A stretch of DNA of 64,000 bases. Origin: Poa pratensis (taxonomy: Eukaryota; Streptophyta; Magnoliopsida; Poales; Poaceae). How positions within the stretch are numbered: position 1 is the stretch's first letter; each line of letters starts with the position of its first letter. The notes under the pieces are model-generated. The model was not told the DNA's origin. It was given only the letters and a program-made list of their open reading frames with translations, and did no database searches. Both the position numbers and the translations under genes were made by a program. The DNA is taken from assembly GCA_947311845.1 (NCBI GenBank), contig CAMZMU010000116.1, forward strand, positions 5,421,318 through 5,485,317, in the 5' to 3' direction. Shown piece by piece: positions 1 through 10,100 of the stretch.

Positions 1-425
1 CTTTGCCTGCTTCGCCATGCCGCCCGGCAAGTGGCCGCCATGCGGGACGCCGCCGCGAACCTGGACAGGATAACGGCGGGGATACAGCTCGGGAGCGCGG
101 GCGCCGTGCGATTCCCCCCATACGCAGCACCAACACCATGTCTGCCGCCCTTAGCCTGGATTCACCCTCACCCCACACCGCCACCAACTCTATGGCGCCG
201 CCGTTTCCTCAGGAGCACCAACGCCATTCGATCCCCCCAGCCGAACCAACGCCATGGCCGCCGCCCCACGCTTAGGGAGCGCGGGCGCCGTTCAACCCGC
301 ACCACCACGCCTCCCGTCCTACTCCACTGACCTCAGAATCCCTCGATAGGATTAAAGGAGAAAGGAGAGTTGTGGGTCGTTGGATTCAATCAGACGAGCG
401 AAAGGGTGAGCACTCTGTAAGACAG
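1..425. other. GC-rich stretch of unknown nature
   Basis: This is GC-rich DNA with two short open frames on the plus strand and no recognisable domain. The string GGGAGCGCGGGCGCCGT occurs twice, near 91 and 276. It ends where the repeated upstream region of the first PHAS-like unit begins, at about 445. It could be a captured gene fragment or the edge of a transposon that continues to the left. I assign no function. Confidence 0.3.
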
Positions 426-444
426 AGTCAGTGCCCACGCACGG

Positions 445-1228
445 AATAGATTTTGCGAATTTGAGACGCATAGTTATTTGACTTGAGAGAATAGGTTGTA
501 TGGACGTTCAAGTAGAGGTTAATAGTAGGATTAATTGCTCTAGTTGACTCTGCCAGTTCAGTGCGGCATGTTCTCGTTTCTTCTGAATAAAATAGTACGC
601 CGGTGATACGTGTTTCATTTCTTGTTCGCTGGATGGCACTCCAAGCTACTAGCGGAGGACGAGAGCTGCATAAATGCAAATATAATGCTTTATGTGAGAC
701 AAAATTATGATTTTGTGGTATGATGGTTCATGTGATCGCTGCAAGATAGATTACTTGGTGATGTTTGTTCTACTTAGCTTACATTTTCACACTTAAGGAC
801 GGAACGTGGGCTAGCTAGCTGGTGTCGTTTGTTTTTCATGGATTTTCTACTGATGAATTTTGTGTCTTGTAGGACTGTAGGTGGTGTATCATATTGATAC
901 AGAACCGAAAATCAGCGGAATTCCACCTTCAAGATAAAGGCAAGTACTGCATTTTGCTTAAAGTGGTCATAGCCTCCAACCTACCAAGGACTAAGTTAGG
1001 AGTGAGTTCAATTCTCAGCTAGTGACCCCACGAGTGGACAAGTGAGATTATATCACTGACAACTCCGTGTATCTTTATAGAGAGCAACACTTTCCTATGC
1101 AAAATAGAACAGCTTATTCATCATTTTATTTCTCTGTGTTTGGATTATTCGATCCTCGTGCATTATGTTATGCATATGCGTAACAAGGATTTGAATTTGA
1201 TTTGTATAATAGGCATAGAAGGCACTGA
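445..1228 (+). ncRNA. Candidate 21-PHAS locus A (truncated)
   Basis: The conserved upstream region runs from about 445 and ends in a weak TATA box (TATAGA, 1076-1081). The miR2118-like site follows at 1210-1231, 134 nt downstream. Its 5' half is intact (TAGGCATAGAAGGCAC), but the last bases differ because the unit is fused at about 1226 to the upstream region of the next copy. The phasiRNA-producing part and the poly(A) signal are therefore missing. No conserved reading frame is present. It is probably inactive. The 21-PHAS assignment is inferred from the other copies. Confidence 0.55.
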
Positions 1229-1231
1229 CCT

Positions 1232-1905
1232 GCACTATGTCATACGTTCTAGTTTCAGAAGGATGAACTCGCCATGCAGAAGCAAGAACATGAAAAGTTT
1301 TGTCTATAAGCTTTTATCAGTTATGTTGTACTTCCTTCGTTTATGGCTTTAGTAAGTAGCTTATGCTAGTTAATAAAATTTGGAGATGTACAATTATTAA
1401 CTTGACTTGAGCGAATAATGTGGTATGGACATTAAAGTAGAGGTTACTAGTAGGATTAATTGCTATAGTTGACTCTGCCAGTTCATTGTGGTCTGTTCTT
1501 GTTTCTTCTGAATAAAATTGTACACCGGTTATATGTTTGGTGGATGGCACTCTAAGCTACTAGCAGAGGTCGAGAACTGCACACTTGTTTTTTTATAAGA
1601 GAACTGCATAAATGCAAATAGAATCATTTACAGGAGAGAAAATTTACCCTTGGTGATATTTGTTCTACTTAGCTCACATTTTCTCTCATAAGGACGGAAT
1701 GTGGGCACACGTTAGCTGGTGGCTTTTGTTTTTAATGTATTTTCTACGGATGCATTTTCTCAAAAGATCAGCGAAATTCCACCTTCAAGATAAAGGCAAG
1801 TAGTGCATTTTGTTTAAAGAGGTCATAGCTCATAGCCTCTGACCTACACGAGGACTAAGCTCATAAAAAAGGGGTTTCTAGGAGTGGGTTCGATTCTCAG
1901 CTAGG
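1232..1905 (+). pseudogene. Orphan PHAS upstream region B
   Basis: This stretch repeats the upstream region of the PHAS-like units in the same order: the TTGACTTGAGCGAATA block, the CTACTAGCAGAGG block, the CTTGGTGATATTTGTTCTACTTAGC block and the CACCTTCAAGATAAAGGCAAG block. It breaks off in the block before the TATA box (GGGTTCGATTCTCAGCTAG), at about 1905. No TATA box or miR2118-like site follows, so it is a promoter remnant. Confidence 0.6.
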
Positions 1906-2545
1906 TGTATAATTAGAATTGCAATATTTTCTTGCTTCGTCGAGGGCTAACTTAAACCTCTGGAATTGATTTTGTTGGCGGAAGTCACCTGGTTTGTGAT
2001 ATGTGCTCCGTTTCATGTTTAGTGGGTGGCGAGCACGTCCAAAAGCTTGAGGAGAGATTTCGTGAGGACGAAAGCGTGCGTGGCGGCGCATGGTGATGCA
2101 CCGGCGTGCGGTCGTGAAGTCCAGGCGGAGCAACAACGCGAGCTCCCACTGGCGAACGGTGATGCGGAGATTGGTAGACGCAGCAATGGTGGTACTGAAA
2201 TTTGGTAGTGGAAAACAAAGGAAGGAGAGGATTTTTTTTTGACAAGGAAGGAAGGAAAGGATTTGGTAGAGGGAAATCTGGTATTCTTGATATTTAAGGA
2301 GGCAGTCAGTTTGGTGGGGCCCTTACGCATATGTGCCTGTGTCTACGCGCATGCGCGACAGGAAGATAAGGATTGAGCCCCCGGTTGTTCTAAGGGTTTA
2401 TTTTGTGTGTGTGTGTGTGTGTACGCGAGGTTGGACAAAGGGGAAGTGGAACAAGGAACGTTATTCGTAGTCTCGTAGAAACTAACTTATTCGTAGAAAC
2501 TTAGAAATATGTTATCAGTATAAGTATAAACAAATATAAGTAAAT
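1906..2545. other. Mixed fragments, including an inverted copy of the 17.0-17.4 kb segment
   Basis: The part at 2026-2320 is similar, in reverse orientation, to 17030-17400. Both contain the blocks around CTACCAAATTTCAGTACCACC and a GC-rich segment ending near the AAGCTTGAGGAGAGA-type sequence. The block at 1965-2025 (GGCGGAAGTCACCTGGTTTG) recurs near 21545. A (TG)n microsatellite lies at about 2404-2422. The short open frames do not resemble any protein I know. Confidence 0.45.
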
Positions 2546-2547
2546 TT

Positions 2548-2918
2548 GGTTTCAGCAAAAGGCCTGACTTTATTGTGTCAACCAGTTTATTTCTCTTTCA
2601 CTCAGCGAAGTGAGAACCGATTGCATCATTAGTACACAAGGTGGTGTGCATGATAGTGATCCATGCAACAGAGCAGAATGGTAGATAAGCATTGTAACTT
2701 TAGCGATGACGATGGTCGATACTCGAGATCTATCTGTGCATGTTCTAATTTCGGTTATCCATTGGCCATTCCCGGTGCCTTCTATGCCCATTATACCAAT
2801 CAAATTCAAATCTCTGATATACACAACAAAAAATGCATGAAGTGGGGCCGATTGAAAACAAAGATATAAAATGATGAACAAGCTTTCCAATTTTCATAGG
2901 GAAGCGATGCTCTTTATA
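2548..2918 (-). ncRNA. Candidate 21-PHAS locus C (inverted copy)
   Basis: This is the only copy on the minus strand. Read in reverse it has TATAAA (2918-2913), then after 128 nt the miR2118-like site at 2790-2769 (TGGGCATAGAAGGCACCGGG followed by AA), and then the AATAAA poly(A) context at 2575-2570. Its order and spacing match the plus-strand copies. It is arranged head to head with locus D, whose TATA box starts 34 bp away at 2952, so the two would be transcribed divergently from a very short shared promoter. Confidence 0.65.
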
Positions 2919-2957
2919 AGGATACATGGGTTATGAGAAATATGAAATCACTATAAA
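2913..2957. promoter_or_regulatory. Divergent TATA pair between PHAS loci C and D
   Basis: A minus-strand TATAAA (complement of 2913-2918) and a plus-strand TATAAA (2952-2957) lie 33 bp apart and face away from each other. Each is followed at the normal distance (128 and 122 nt) by a miR2118-like site. The long upstream region seen in other copies is missing here, so the inversion junction lies between the two boxes. Confidence 0.55.
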
Positions 2958-3365
2958 GAGCAACACTTCCCTATGCAAAATAGAATAGCTTATTCATCAT
3001 TTCAATACTTTGTCTTTGAATTATTCATTTGTTATGTATATGCACGCCAGGGATTTAAATTTGATTGGTATAATAGGCATAGAAGGCACCAGGAATTGTT
3101 AATGGATGACTGGAATTAGAACATGCACTCCCACTCCTTGAATAACGACAATCGCCATCGCTTTATTGCATGTGTTGGTTGTTCTCCCTTTGACACGCTC
3201 GTCTACCAAGCGTCCAAGCGCTAAGCAATTCTTATTTGGTTGTTTTGTGCGCCACGCTATGACATCACCTAGTGTAACTAACAACGTAATATATTCTTGC
3301 TTTGCCGGATAAAAGAGAACGAAGTTGGTTCACACAATAAAGTCAAGCCTTTTTCTGGAAAACAA
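2952..3365 (+). ncRNA. Candidate 21-PHAS locus D
   Basis: TATAAA lies at 2952-2957, and the consensus-perfect 22-nt miR2118-like site at 3074-3095. The poly(A) signal AATAAA lies at 3336-3341, in the context TTGGTTCACACAATAAAG shared with loci E, F and G. A predicted transcript would be about 380 nt and contains no conserved reading frame. If miR2118 cuts opposite its nucleotides 10/11, the phased register would start at 3086. The conserved tail continues to about 3490 and is followed by a LINE zf-RVT fragment that Copia-1 interrupts. Confidence 0.7.
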
Positions 3366-3489
3366 AATTTGGTGTATTCGTTTACAGCTATACTGACAAT
3401 AGAATTTAAATTTCTACGAATAAGTTATTCTAAAAATAGAATAAGACCATACTTCTCTAATGGACCTCACAAATAAAATTTGACTTATT

Positions 3490-3610
3490 ATTGTATTCAT
3501 GAAGCAGAACGGTTGGTCAATTTGGTCGCCTTCCAAGTGCAGATTATTTGCATGGTTCACCCTGCAAAACAGGTTGTGGACTGCTTATAGATTGGCGACT
3601 CATGGCTGGC
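3490..3610 (+). pseudogene. LINE reverse-transcriptase zinc-binding (zf-RVT) fragment, split by Copia-1
   Basis: The plus-strand translation reads WSIWSPSKCRLFAWF, LQNRLWTAYRL and THGWP. It continues after the Copia-1 insertion (8380-8470) with a C-x-L-C-x-L-FFEC pattern. This matches the zinc-binding domain near the C-terminus of plant LINE reverse transcriptases. A second copy at 15400-15486 plus 16529-16630 is interrupted by a hAT-like element instead. The fragment is thus part of the duplicated unit, not an independent insertion in each place. Confidence 0.6.
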
Positions 3611-3615
3611 CTCGT

Positions 3616-3782
3616 TGTGATAATGTGAGAGAGGTAGGGTTTTGAGGGAATACCGCACATGGCGTATAGCACGCGGGGCTCCGGTTTATATAATGTGCAA
3701 AGCACGTAGGGTTACATCAAGATACAATCACAGCCATCCATCAATACTAACTAATCAAGGGTTAGGGAAACTAATACTAACA
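3616..3782 (-). repeat. Copia-1 3' LTR
   Basis: This 167-bp direct repeat is nearly identical to 8210-8374. On the plus strand it starts TGTGATAATG and ends ACTAACA. It carries an extra GA and three base differences relative to the other LTR. Confidence 0.95.
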
Positions 3783-4240
3783 CCCCCCCCCCCCCCCCCC
3801 CCCCCCCGCAGTCGCAGCGGGAGTTTTACAGACGCAAAGACTGGAGCGAAAATCTATAAACAAAGGAGAAGCTAGACCCTTAGTCATAATGTCAGCAAAC
3901 TGATGGCTTGATGGAACATGGAGAACACGAACTTCACCAAGTGAGACCTTCTCCCGAACGAAGTGAATGTCGATCTCGATATGCTTGGTTCGTCGATGCT
4001 GTACCGGATTCGAAGACATATACACAGCAGAAACATTGTCACAGTAGACAACAGTGGCGGAGGAGAGTGGGCGATGTAGCTCGCCAAGTAGTTGCCGCAG
4101 CCAACAACACTCAGCAACAGCATGAGCAACAGCCCGATATTCTGCTTCAGCACTCGAATGAGAGACAGTAGTCTGTCGTTTGGAGGACCAGGAGATCAAG
4201 TTATCGCCGTAGTAGACACAATACCCTGACGTAGAGCAGT
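3777..4240 (-). pseudogene. Copia-1 RNase H domain
   Basis: The minus-strand translation contains SWSSKRQTTVSHSSAEAEY, YCDNVSAVYMSSNPVQHRR and TKHIEIDIHFVRE. These are the C-terminal RNase H signatures of Ty1/copia polyproteins. The frame differs from that of the RT block (4294-5385), so a frameshift near 4400 separates them. The domain ends next to the G-run polypurine tract. Confidence 0.85.
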
Positions 4241-4293
4241 GAGAGTCGTCGATGAAGAGGAACCAAGATGAAGTCCCAAGTCTAACGTGCCCT

Positions 4294-5385
4294 TCACATA
4301 CCGGAGAATGCGCTTGATGAAGTTACGATGAGACTCACGAGGATCATGCATATGCAAGCAGACCTGCTGAACGGCATACGCGAGATCAGGACGGTCAAAG
4401 TCAAATACTGCAAGGCACCGGCAAGACTTCTGTACTCTGACGGGTTGTCAACCGGAGATCCATCAGTGGTAGATAGTTTGGCGCTAGTGTCAACTGGAGT
4501 AGGAGAGGAGTGGCACTCGGACATACCAGCGCGCCGAAGGAGATCGACTGCATACTGGCGCTGTGACAGAAAGAGACCAGTAGAGCTGCGCTGAACGGAG
4601 ATCCCCAAGAAGAAGGACAGATCCCCAAGGTCTGTCATGGCGAACTCAGCATGCAGCTGCTGGGTAAGACGCTGCAACAGGGCCGGCGAGGAGGCAGTGA
4701 TGATGATGTCATCCACATAGAGCAGAACGTAGGCAAGGTCTGTTCCGTCGCGCAGGACAAACAGAGAGGTGTCCGAGACTGAAGCTGAGAAGTGCAACTG
4801 CCTAAGGTACGACGCAAAACGTTGATACCAGGCACGTGGAGCCTGCTTCAAGCCGTAGAGAGAACGATGAAGCCGACAAACATGATCGGGCTGAGCAGGA
4901 TCAACAAACCCAGAGGGCTGCTGACAGTAGACCTCTTCTTCAATGTTGCCATTCAAGAATGCATTCTTCACGTCAAGTTGGCGGATGGGCCAGCCAGAGG
5001 ACACGGCAATGCTGAGCACTAGACGGATTGTAGCTGGTTTTACCACAGGACTGAAGGTCTCATCATAGTCAACGCCAGGCTGCTGAGAAAAACCACGGAC
5101 CACCCAACGGGCCTTATAGCGAGCAAGAGATCCATCCGAGTGGAACTTGTGTCGGAAAATCCACTTCCCAGAAACTATGTTAGCGCCAGGAGGACGAGGC
5201 ACAAGGGACCAAGTTCCGTTGTCAACGAGAGCACGAAACTCGTCAACCATAGCAGCGAGCCAAAGTGGATCCTGAAGAGCCGTCTTGTACGTCTTGGGCA
5301 CTGGAGAGACAGAGGCGGCCGTGGCCGTCAAGTTGAGACGTTCCCGGGGCCCCTTGGCGATGCCACCTTTGGCACGGGTGCGCAT
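4294..5385 (-). pseudogene. Copia-1 reverse transcriptase domain
   Basis: This is the RVT_2 reverse transcriptase of the element. Visible signatures are YDETFSPVVK, LDVKNAFLNGNIEEEVY, SLYGLKQAPRAWY and the catalytic YVDD in LLYVDDIIIT. The frame is open for 363 codons, then loses register near 4400 (ALQYLTLT followed by unrelated residues). It would act only as part of the gag-pol polyprotein in reverse transcription of the element RNA. Confidence 0.9.
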
Positions 5386-5509
5386 ATGATGCGGACCAGG
5401 AGCCGGCCGTGGAACAGGCGCGTCGTCAGGGGCGAGTCGAGGTTGGGAGCGTCAGCAAACGGAGGAGCCCAGTCGGGTGTCGCGGCTGCAGAAGGCGAGG
5501 ACCGTGGCG

Positions 5510-6001
5510 TCATCGCGGGCGAGAACCGTGTGTGGACGGTGACCGTGGCGTGGACGGTGTAGCAGGCGAGGAAGTTTCTGCCGTGGCAGAAGAACCGGCA
5601 GAATTTTCTGCCGTGGCAGAAGAACCAGCAGAATTTTCTGCCGTGGCAGAAGAAGCTGCTGCGACAGCCGGGGCGCGTGTCGGGGTAGTGCGCCGAAGGG
5701 CGTCCGTAGAGAAGAACTCTGCTGTGGCGGATGGCGATGTCGGCGGGGACACACGAGCAGCAGTGGCCGGGGCGATGCCGGAGATGAGGAAGTCGAGGTC
5801 GGCCGTCGACGGTGATCCGTTGATGTAGGAAAACGGAAACACATCCTCGTCGAACACCACATGACGAGAGACGATGAGCCGACGTGTCACGGGATCGTAA
5901 CATCGAAACCCTTGTGCGAAGAGGGGTAGCCGAGGAAGATGCACGCGGTTGAACGTTGGTGCAGCTTGTTGGGGGCCACGGCTGTCATGTTGGGGTAGCA
6001 C
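5510..6001 (-). pseudogene. Copia-1 integrase C-terminal and linker region with 30-bp repeats
   Basis: After a frameshift near 5900 the integrase continues here with GFRCYDPVTRRLIVSRHVVF, a typical end of the copia integrase core. It is followed by a low-complexity Ser/Ala/Thr/Pro linker. At about 5568-5660 the DNA has three copies of a 30-bp repeat (TTTTCTGCCGTGGCAGAAGA on the plus strand) that encode repeated SSATAENSAG units. A stop at 5510 separates this frame from the RT frame. Confidence 0.8.
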
Positions 6002-8136
6002 AAGCAGCCGAAGACACGGAGGTTGTCGTAGCAGGCACGTTTGCCATGGAGCTTTTCGTACGGCGTGGCTGAGCCGATGGCCTTGCAGGGGCGACGGTTC
6101 AGCAAGTAGACAGCCGTGGAGAGCGCCTCAGCCCAGAATGGGGAAGCCATGTGTGCCTGAAACAGGAGAGTACGGACAGTGTCGTTGATGGTGTGTATAG
6201 CACGTTCGGCCTTGCCATTCTGGGGAGAAGTATAGGGGCAAGACAATCGAACACGAACACCATTAGTTAGATAGAAATTGTTCAGTTGGGTGTTAACAAA
6301 CTCAGTGCCGTTGTCAGTTTGAATAGCACGAATGGGGGTGCTGAATTGCGTGCGGACATGGGAGAAAAAGTGCATAATGGTTTCATTAACACAAGACTTT
6401 TGGCGAATTGGAAAGGCCCAATAATAATGTGAAAAATCATCAACAATCACAAGATAATATTTGTATCCAGAATTACTTAACACAGGAGATGTCCACAAAT
6501 CACAATGCACTAGCTCAAAAGGAGCACGAGAGACTGACATTGAACGAGCAAACGGCAATCGAACATGTTTGCCGAGTTGACATGCATGACAAAGACCGCG
6601 CTGAGTTTTATTACACGAGATGACTGAATTGTTTCTAAGAGAAGCCATGGCATCACGTCCAGGATGACCTAACCGACGATGCCAAAGCTCCGAGGAGGCG
6701 ACTGTCGACACCAACGCCGAAGAAGCGGATGTCGAGGGAGTGACAGTGTACAGATCACCATCACTATTGCACCGAATGATCACGCTCTTGGTGAGAAGAT
6801 CCTTCACAGAAAAACCAAAAGCGTCAAATTCAATTGAACAAGAGTTGTCACGGGTAAATTTGCGAACAGAAAGAAGATTGCGAATAAGAGATGGAACTAA
6901 CAGTACATCCTTAAGAAGAAAAGACGTGCCATTAGCAAAAATATGAGAGTTCCCGGAGCGGGAGATCGGCAAGGAGGAGCCATCACCGACGGTAACAAAG
7001 TAAGGTGTGGAAATAGGAGAGGAGGCAAAGATGTTACCATCGTCCGATGTCATGTGCGAGGAGGCACCGGAGTCCATGACCCAACCACCGTTCTGGATCG
7101 CGAGATTGTTCATGGCCGCGAGGAAGCCGGCCGTGTCCCAGGTTGGTGTAGACGAGGACTGCTGGACCGGAGCGGAGGTAGTGGTGATGTGGGCCTGTTG
7201 TGGGCGAGGACCAAGGACGCCGGGAACGCCGGGGCCGCCGTAAGATGCAGGAAAGCGAGACGCGGCGGCAGTAGGCGCCTGGCTGGGGCTGAAGCAGAAC
7301 CAGGGCCCCTGCGGCGTCGGGGCGAAGCGCGGCGTGTTGGTGAAGTTGCCGCGGCCCTTGCCCTTGCCTCTGCCGTTGTAGGTCTTGCCTTTGGGGCCGG
7401 CGTTGGAGGACTCCCCGCGACATGCGGTGCCGGAGCATGGAGCGGGAGAGGCAGTGGCGGCGAGGGCGGAGACCTGCACGTTCTTGGCGGTGTTGAGGAT
7501 GCGCCTCTCCTCGAGCTGAAGCATGGAGCGCACGACGAGGAAGCTGGGGAACGGCTTGGCGAGGTTGATGGCGGTTGCAGCGCCGGAGAAACGCCCGTCG
7601 AGGCCGCGGATGATGTTGAGGACGAGGGCGCGATCCTCGACCTTGCAGTCCACGTCGCGGAGCGCGTCGGCGAGACGCTTGTTCTGCTGGCAGTAGGCAT
7701 CGACAGAGAGATTACCCTGCAGCAGGCCGTGAAACTCACCGAGGAGGTAGATCGCGCGACTCTCCTTGTTGTCGTTGAAGATCGTGGAGAGAGCGGTCCA
7801 GAGGGCGCCGGCGGTCTGGCCCGGCTCCATGACGAGCTCGAGGACGTCCTCCGAGACGGAAGAGTGGAGGGCCGAGAGTACGGTGTAGTCGTCCTGCGCC
7901 CACTGCAGATCAGCGGGCATGGCGGCCTTGGTAGGGTCGACGTGGTCGAGGAGGCCGTTCTTGCCGACGTAGGTGAGGAAGAACATCGTCCACTTCGAGT
8001 AGTTGGACGCGTCGAGCACGATCGGGATGGGTGAGCGGCTCGAGGACATCCCAGGAGCGACGGCAGAAGGAGTGGCGGGCATGGAGAAAAGGGTGAGGCT
8101 GGAGGAGGACATGGCGACGGCGGCAGCGGAAGGCAA
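5887..8136 (-). pseudogene. Copia-1 gag, protease and integrase
   Basis: The first 749 codons of the polyprotein are open. The N-terminal part is a copia gag (LDASNYSKWTMFFLTYVG, then DRALVLNIIRGLDGRFSG) with a Gly/Arg-rich stretch but no clear CCHC knuckle. The protease carries the active-site motif WVMDSGASSHMT. The integrase has an H-H-C-C zinc domain (LWHRRLGH ... CHACQLGKH) and the core motifs HCDLWTSP, IQTDNGTEF and SPQNGKAERAIHTIN. The frame runs into a stop at 5887 after a frameshift inside GYPSSHKGF. Confidence 0.9.
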
Positions 8137-8209
8137 AGCGGCGGCGGCGCTGAGAAGGGTAGCGGCGGCGGCGGCTTTTAGGGTTTAGGACCGGGAAAGT
8201 CTGATACCA

Positions 8210-8374
8210 TGTGATAATGTGAGAGGTAGGGTTTTGAGGGAATACCGCACACGGCGTATAGCACGCGGGGCTCCGGTTTATATAATGTGCAAAGCACGTA
8301 GGGTTACATCAAGATACAATCACAGCCATCCATCAATACTAACTAATCTAGGGTTAGGGAAACTAATTCTAACA
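8210..8374 (-). repeat. Copia-1 5' LTR
   Basis: This 165-bp LTR is joined directly to the initiator-Met primer-binding site (TGGTATCAGA on the minus strand, 8209-8200). A TATATAA-like box lies within the LTR. Confidence 0.95.
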
Positions 8375-8479
8375 CTCGTAGCGATCAATGCATTCTCTGC
8401 ATATTGTTCTTCGAATGCCGTTACTCCAAGTGCATCTGAGACCCACATTGTTATGGTAATATCTCGTACATCTCCATGA

Positions 8480-9144
8480 ATACTCTAAAAGACCCTGAAC
8501 TGGCCAGAAGCAACAACATGGAAACTTCGTCTTCTAGAGAATAAGCTTTTTATCAATTACCTTGGTGTATCGCTTCTGCAACAACATGTAATTTGGAGAC
8601 GACTTGAGAGAATTGTTTGGTAGGGACGTTGAAGTAGAGGTTGCTAGTAGGATTAAATACTCTAGTTTACTCGGCTAGTTCATTGTGGTTTGTTCTTGTT
8701 TCTTCTGAAGAAAATTGTACGCTGGTGATATGTGTTTCACTTCATGTTTGGTGGGTGGCACCCTAAGCTACTACCAGAGGACGAGAACTGGATAAATGTA
8801 AATGAAATCATTTAAGTGACATAGAATTTATGGTTTTGTTCTATGAGCGTTCATGCGATTGCCGCGAGATAATTTACTTGGTGATGTTTATTCTACGTAG
8901 CTCACATTTTCTCTCTTAAGGACTCTAGGTTGTGTATCGTATTGATACAGAGGTCGAAAGATCAGCGGAATTTCACCTTCAAGATAAAGGCAAGTAAATG
9001 CACTTTGTTTAAAGCGGTGAGAGCCTTCGACCTACCCGAGGACTAAGCTCGTAAAAAGGGGGTTTCTTGGAGTGGGTTAAATTCTTAGCTAGTGATCCAC
9101 AAGATGACTACTGAGTGCATATCACCGACAGCCCAATGTATCCT
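8480..9144 (+). promoter_or_regulatory. Upstream region of PHAS locus E (best intact example)
   Basis: This stretch shows the conserved upstream region shared by nearly all units. In order it has a GGCCAGAAGCAACAACATGG block, a GAGACGACTTGAGAGAAT block, a GTTTCTTCTGAA block, TGTGTTTCACTTCATGTTTG, TTACTTGGTGATGTTTATTC, GATCAGCGGAATTTCACC and CCCGAGGACTAAGCTC, and then TATAAA. The same order is found upstream of loci A, F, G, J-P and in the orphan copies B, H and I. Conservation of non-coding DNA over about 650 bp suggests a common promoter, though recent duplication would also explain it. Confidence 0.55.
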
Positions 9145-10100
9145 TATAAAGAGTAACGCTTCTCTATGCAAAATAGAATAGCTTATTCATCATTTTATTT
9201 CTTTGTCTAGGAATTATTTGATTCTAGTTCGTGCATTATTTGTTATTGTTATGCATATCAGGGATCTAATTATTGGGATAATAGGCATAGAAGGCACCGG
9301 AAATTGCCAATGGATAACCGAAATTAGAGCATGAACTGATAATTCTCAAGTAACAACCATCGCCATCATTGAACACTAAAGATCTTATGGTGAGGAAGAA
9401 TTTTTATGTTGAATCAAGCTCATGCGTGCTATGTGATAACAATGAAAGGGAAACTATGCTGCATCTTTTCTTCACCTGCGATTTTAGTCAGACATTATGG
9501 GGCACGCTTGACACAGAATGGAATACAGATAAAGAATTCATGGAGATGCTGATTGATGCCAAGAACAAATGTACTAGTCGTTTCTTTAAAATTGCTATGA
9601 TAGCAGGCTGCTGGAGTATTTGGAACCACAGGAATAAAATCATCTTTGAGGGTGATCCCAGAAGCCAAGTTTCATGTTATTCTTTTTTCAAAGATTCAGT
9701 AGAAATAATCAGACATAGGATTAAGCCTAGTCTGAAGGAGGGCTTGCAATCTTGGCTAGACCTCTTGTAATTTATTTATTTCAGAACTTTCCATCTGTAC
9801 ATATTTTCACCCCATATGAGAAAATGAGAAAATGATGCAGTGGGGGTCTTCCCCTCTGTCCTACCGCGTCAAAAAAACAACCATCGCCATCGTTGAAGTT
9901 ACAAGGCTTATTCTACATGGACTGGTTGTTCTCCCTTCGTCGCACCCCTACGCCACCGGCAAGAAATTCTTTGTTGGTTGTTTTGTACGCTAGGCTACCA
10001 CACCACGTCGTGTACTAACGATGTAACCGATTTTGCTTCGCTGAGTGAATTAAAAGAGACAAATTGGTTCACACAATAAAGTCAGACCTTAATTATACTG
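9145..10100 (+). ncRNA. Candidate 21-PHAS locus E, with a LINE inserted downstream of the site
   Basis: TATAAA lies at 9145-9150 and the miR2118-like site at 9282-9303 (137 nt later; last bases CCGGAAA instead of CCAGGAA). AATAAA lies at 10075-10080, in the same TTGGTTCACACAATAAAG context as loci D, F and G. A truncated LINE (9368-9875) with a 16-bp target duplication splits the transcribed region about 65 nt after the site. Removing it restores a transcript of about 400 nt. If the locus is still expressed, phasing from 9294 would run into LINE sequence. Confidence 0.65.
9368..9875 (+). mobile_element. 5'-truncated LINE with target duplication
   Basis: The insert is flanked by a 16-bp duplication AACAACCATCGCCATC (9352-9367 and 9876-9891) and ends in a short A run. 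It encodes the C-terminal end of a LINE reverse transcriptase (9369-9770): a zinc-binding pattern C-x-L-C ... TMLHLFFTC, then WSIWNHRNKIIFEG, and a stop after SLKEGLQSWLDLL. The short 3' tail and strong 5' truncation are typical of target-primed reverse transcription. A relative lies in an APC5 intron (about 42400-42710). Confidence 0.85.

Larger units (their letters stand above)
3616..8374 (-). mobile_element. Copia-1: Ty1/copia LTR retrotransposon, complete but frameshifted
   Basis: The element is flanked by a perfect 5-bp target duplication CTCGT (3611-3615 and 8375-8379). The LTRs are short, 167 and 165 bp, and begin and end TG...CA. Read on the minus strand, the 5' LTR (8374-8210) is followed at once by a primer-binding site TGGTATCAGA (8209-8200), complementary to initiator Met-tRNA. 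The polypurine tract before the 3' LTR is a 25-base G run (C run 3783-3807 on the plus strand). The order of coding blocks (gag, protease, integrase, RT, RNase H) is that of Copia. Frameshifts near 5900, between 5385 and 5510, and near 4400 make it non-autonomous. The LTRs differ by three substitutions and one 2-bp indel, so the insertion is fairly recent. Confidence 0.95.

Noticed and set aside
1000..1025. GGGTTCGATTCTCAGC in PHAS upstream regions as a tRNA or SINE B box
   Set aside because: No A box at the right distance, no tRNA-like fold, and no retroposon ends. It is just one of the conserved upstream blocks.
6943..8034. A 363-codon plus-strand ORF
   Set aside because: It is the antisense shadow of Copia-1 gag in GC-rich DNA. 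The minus-strand frame has the real domains.
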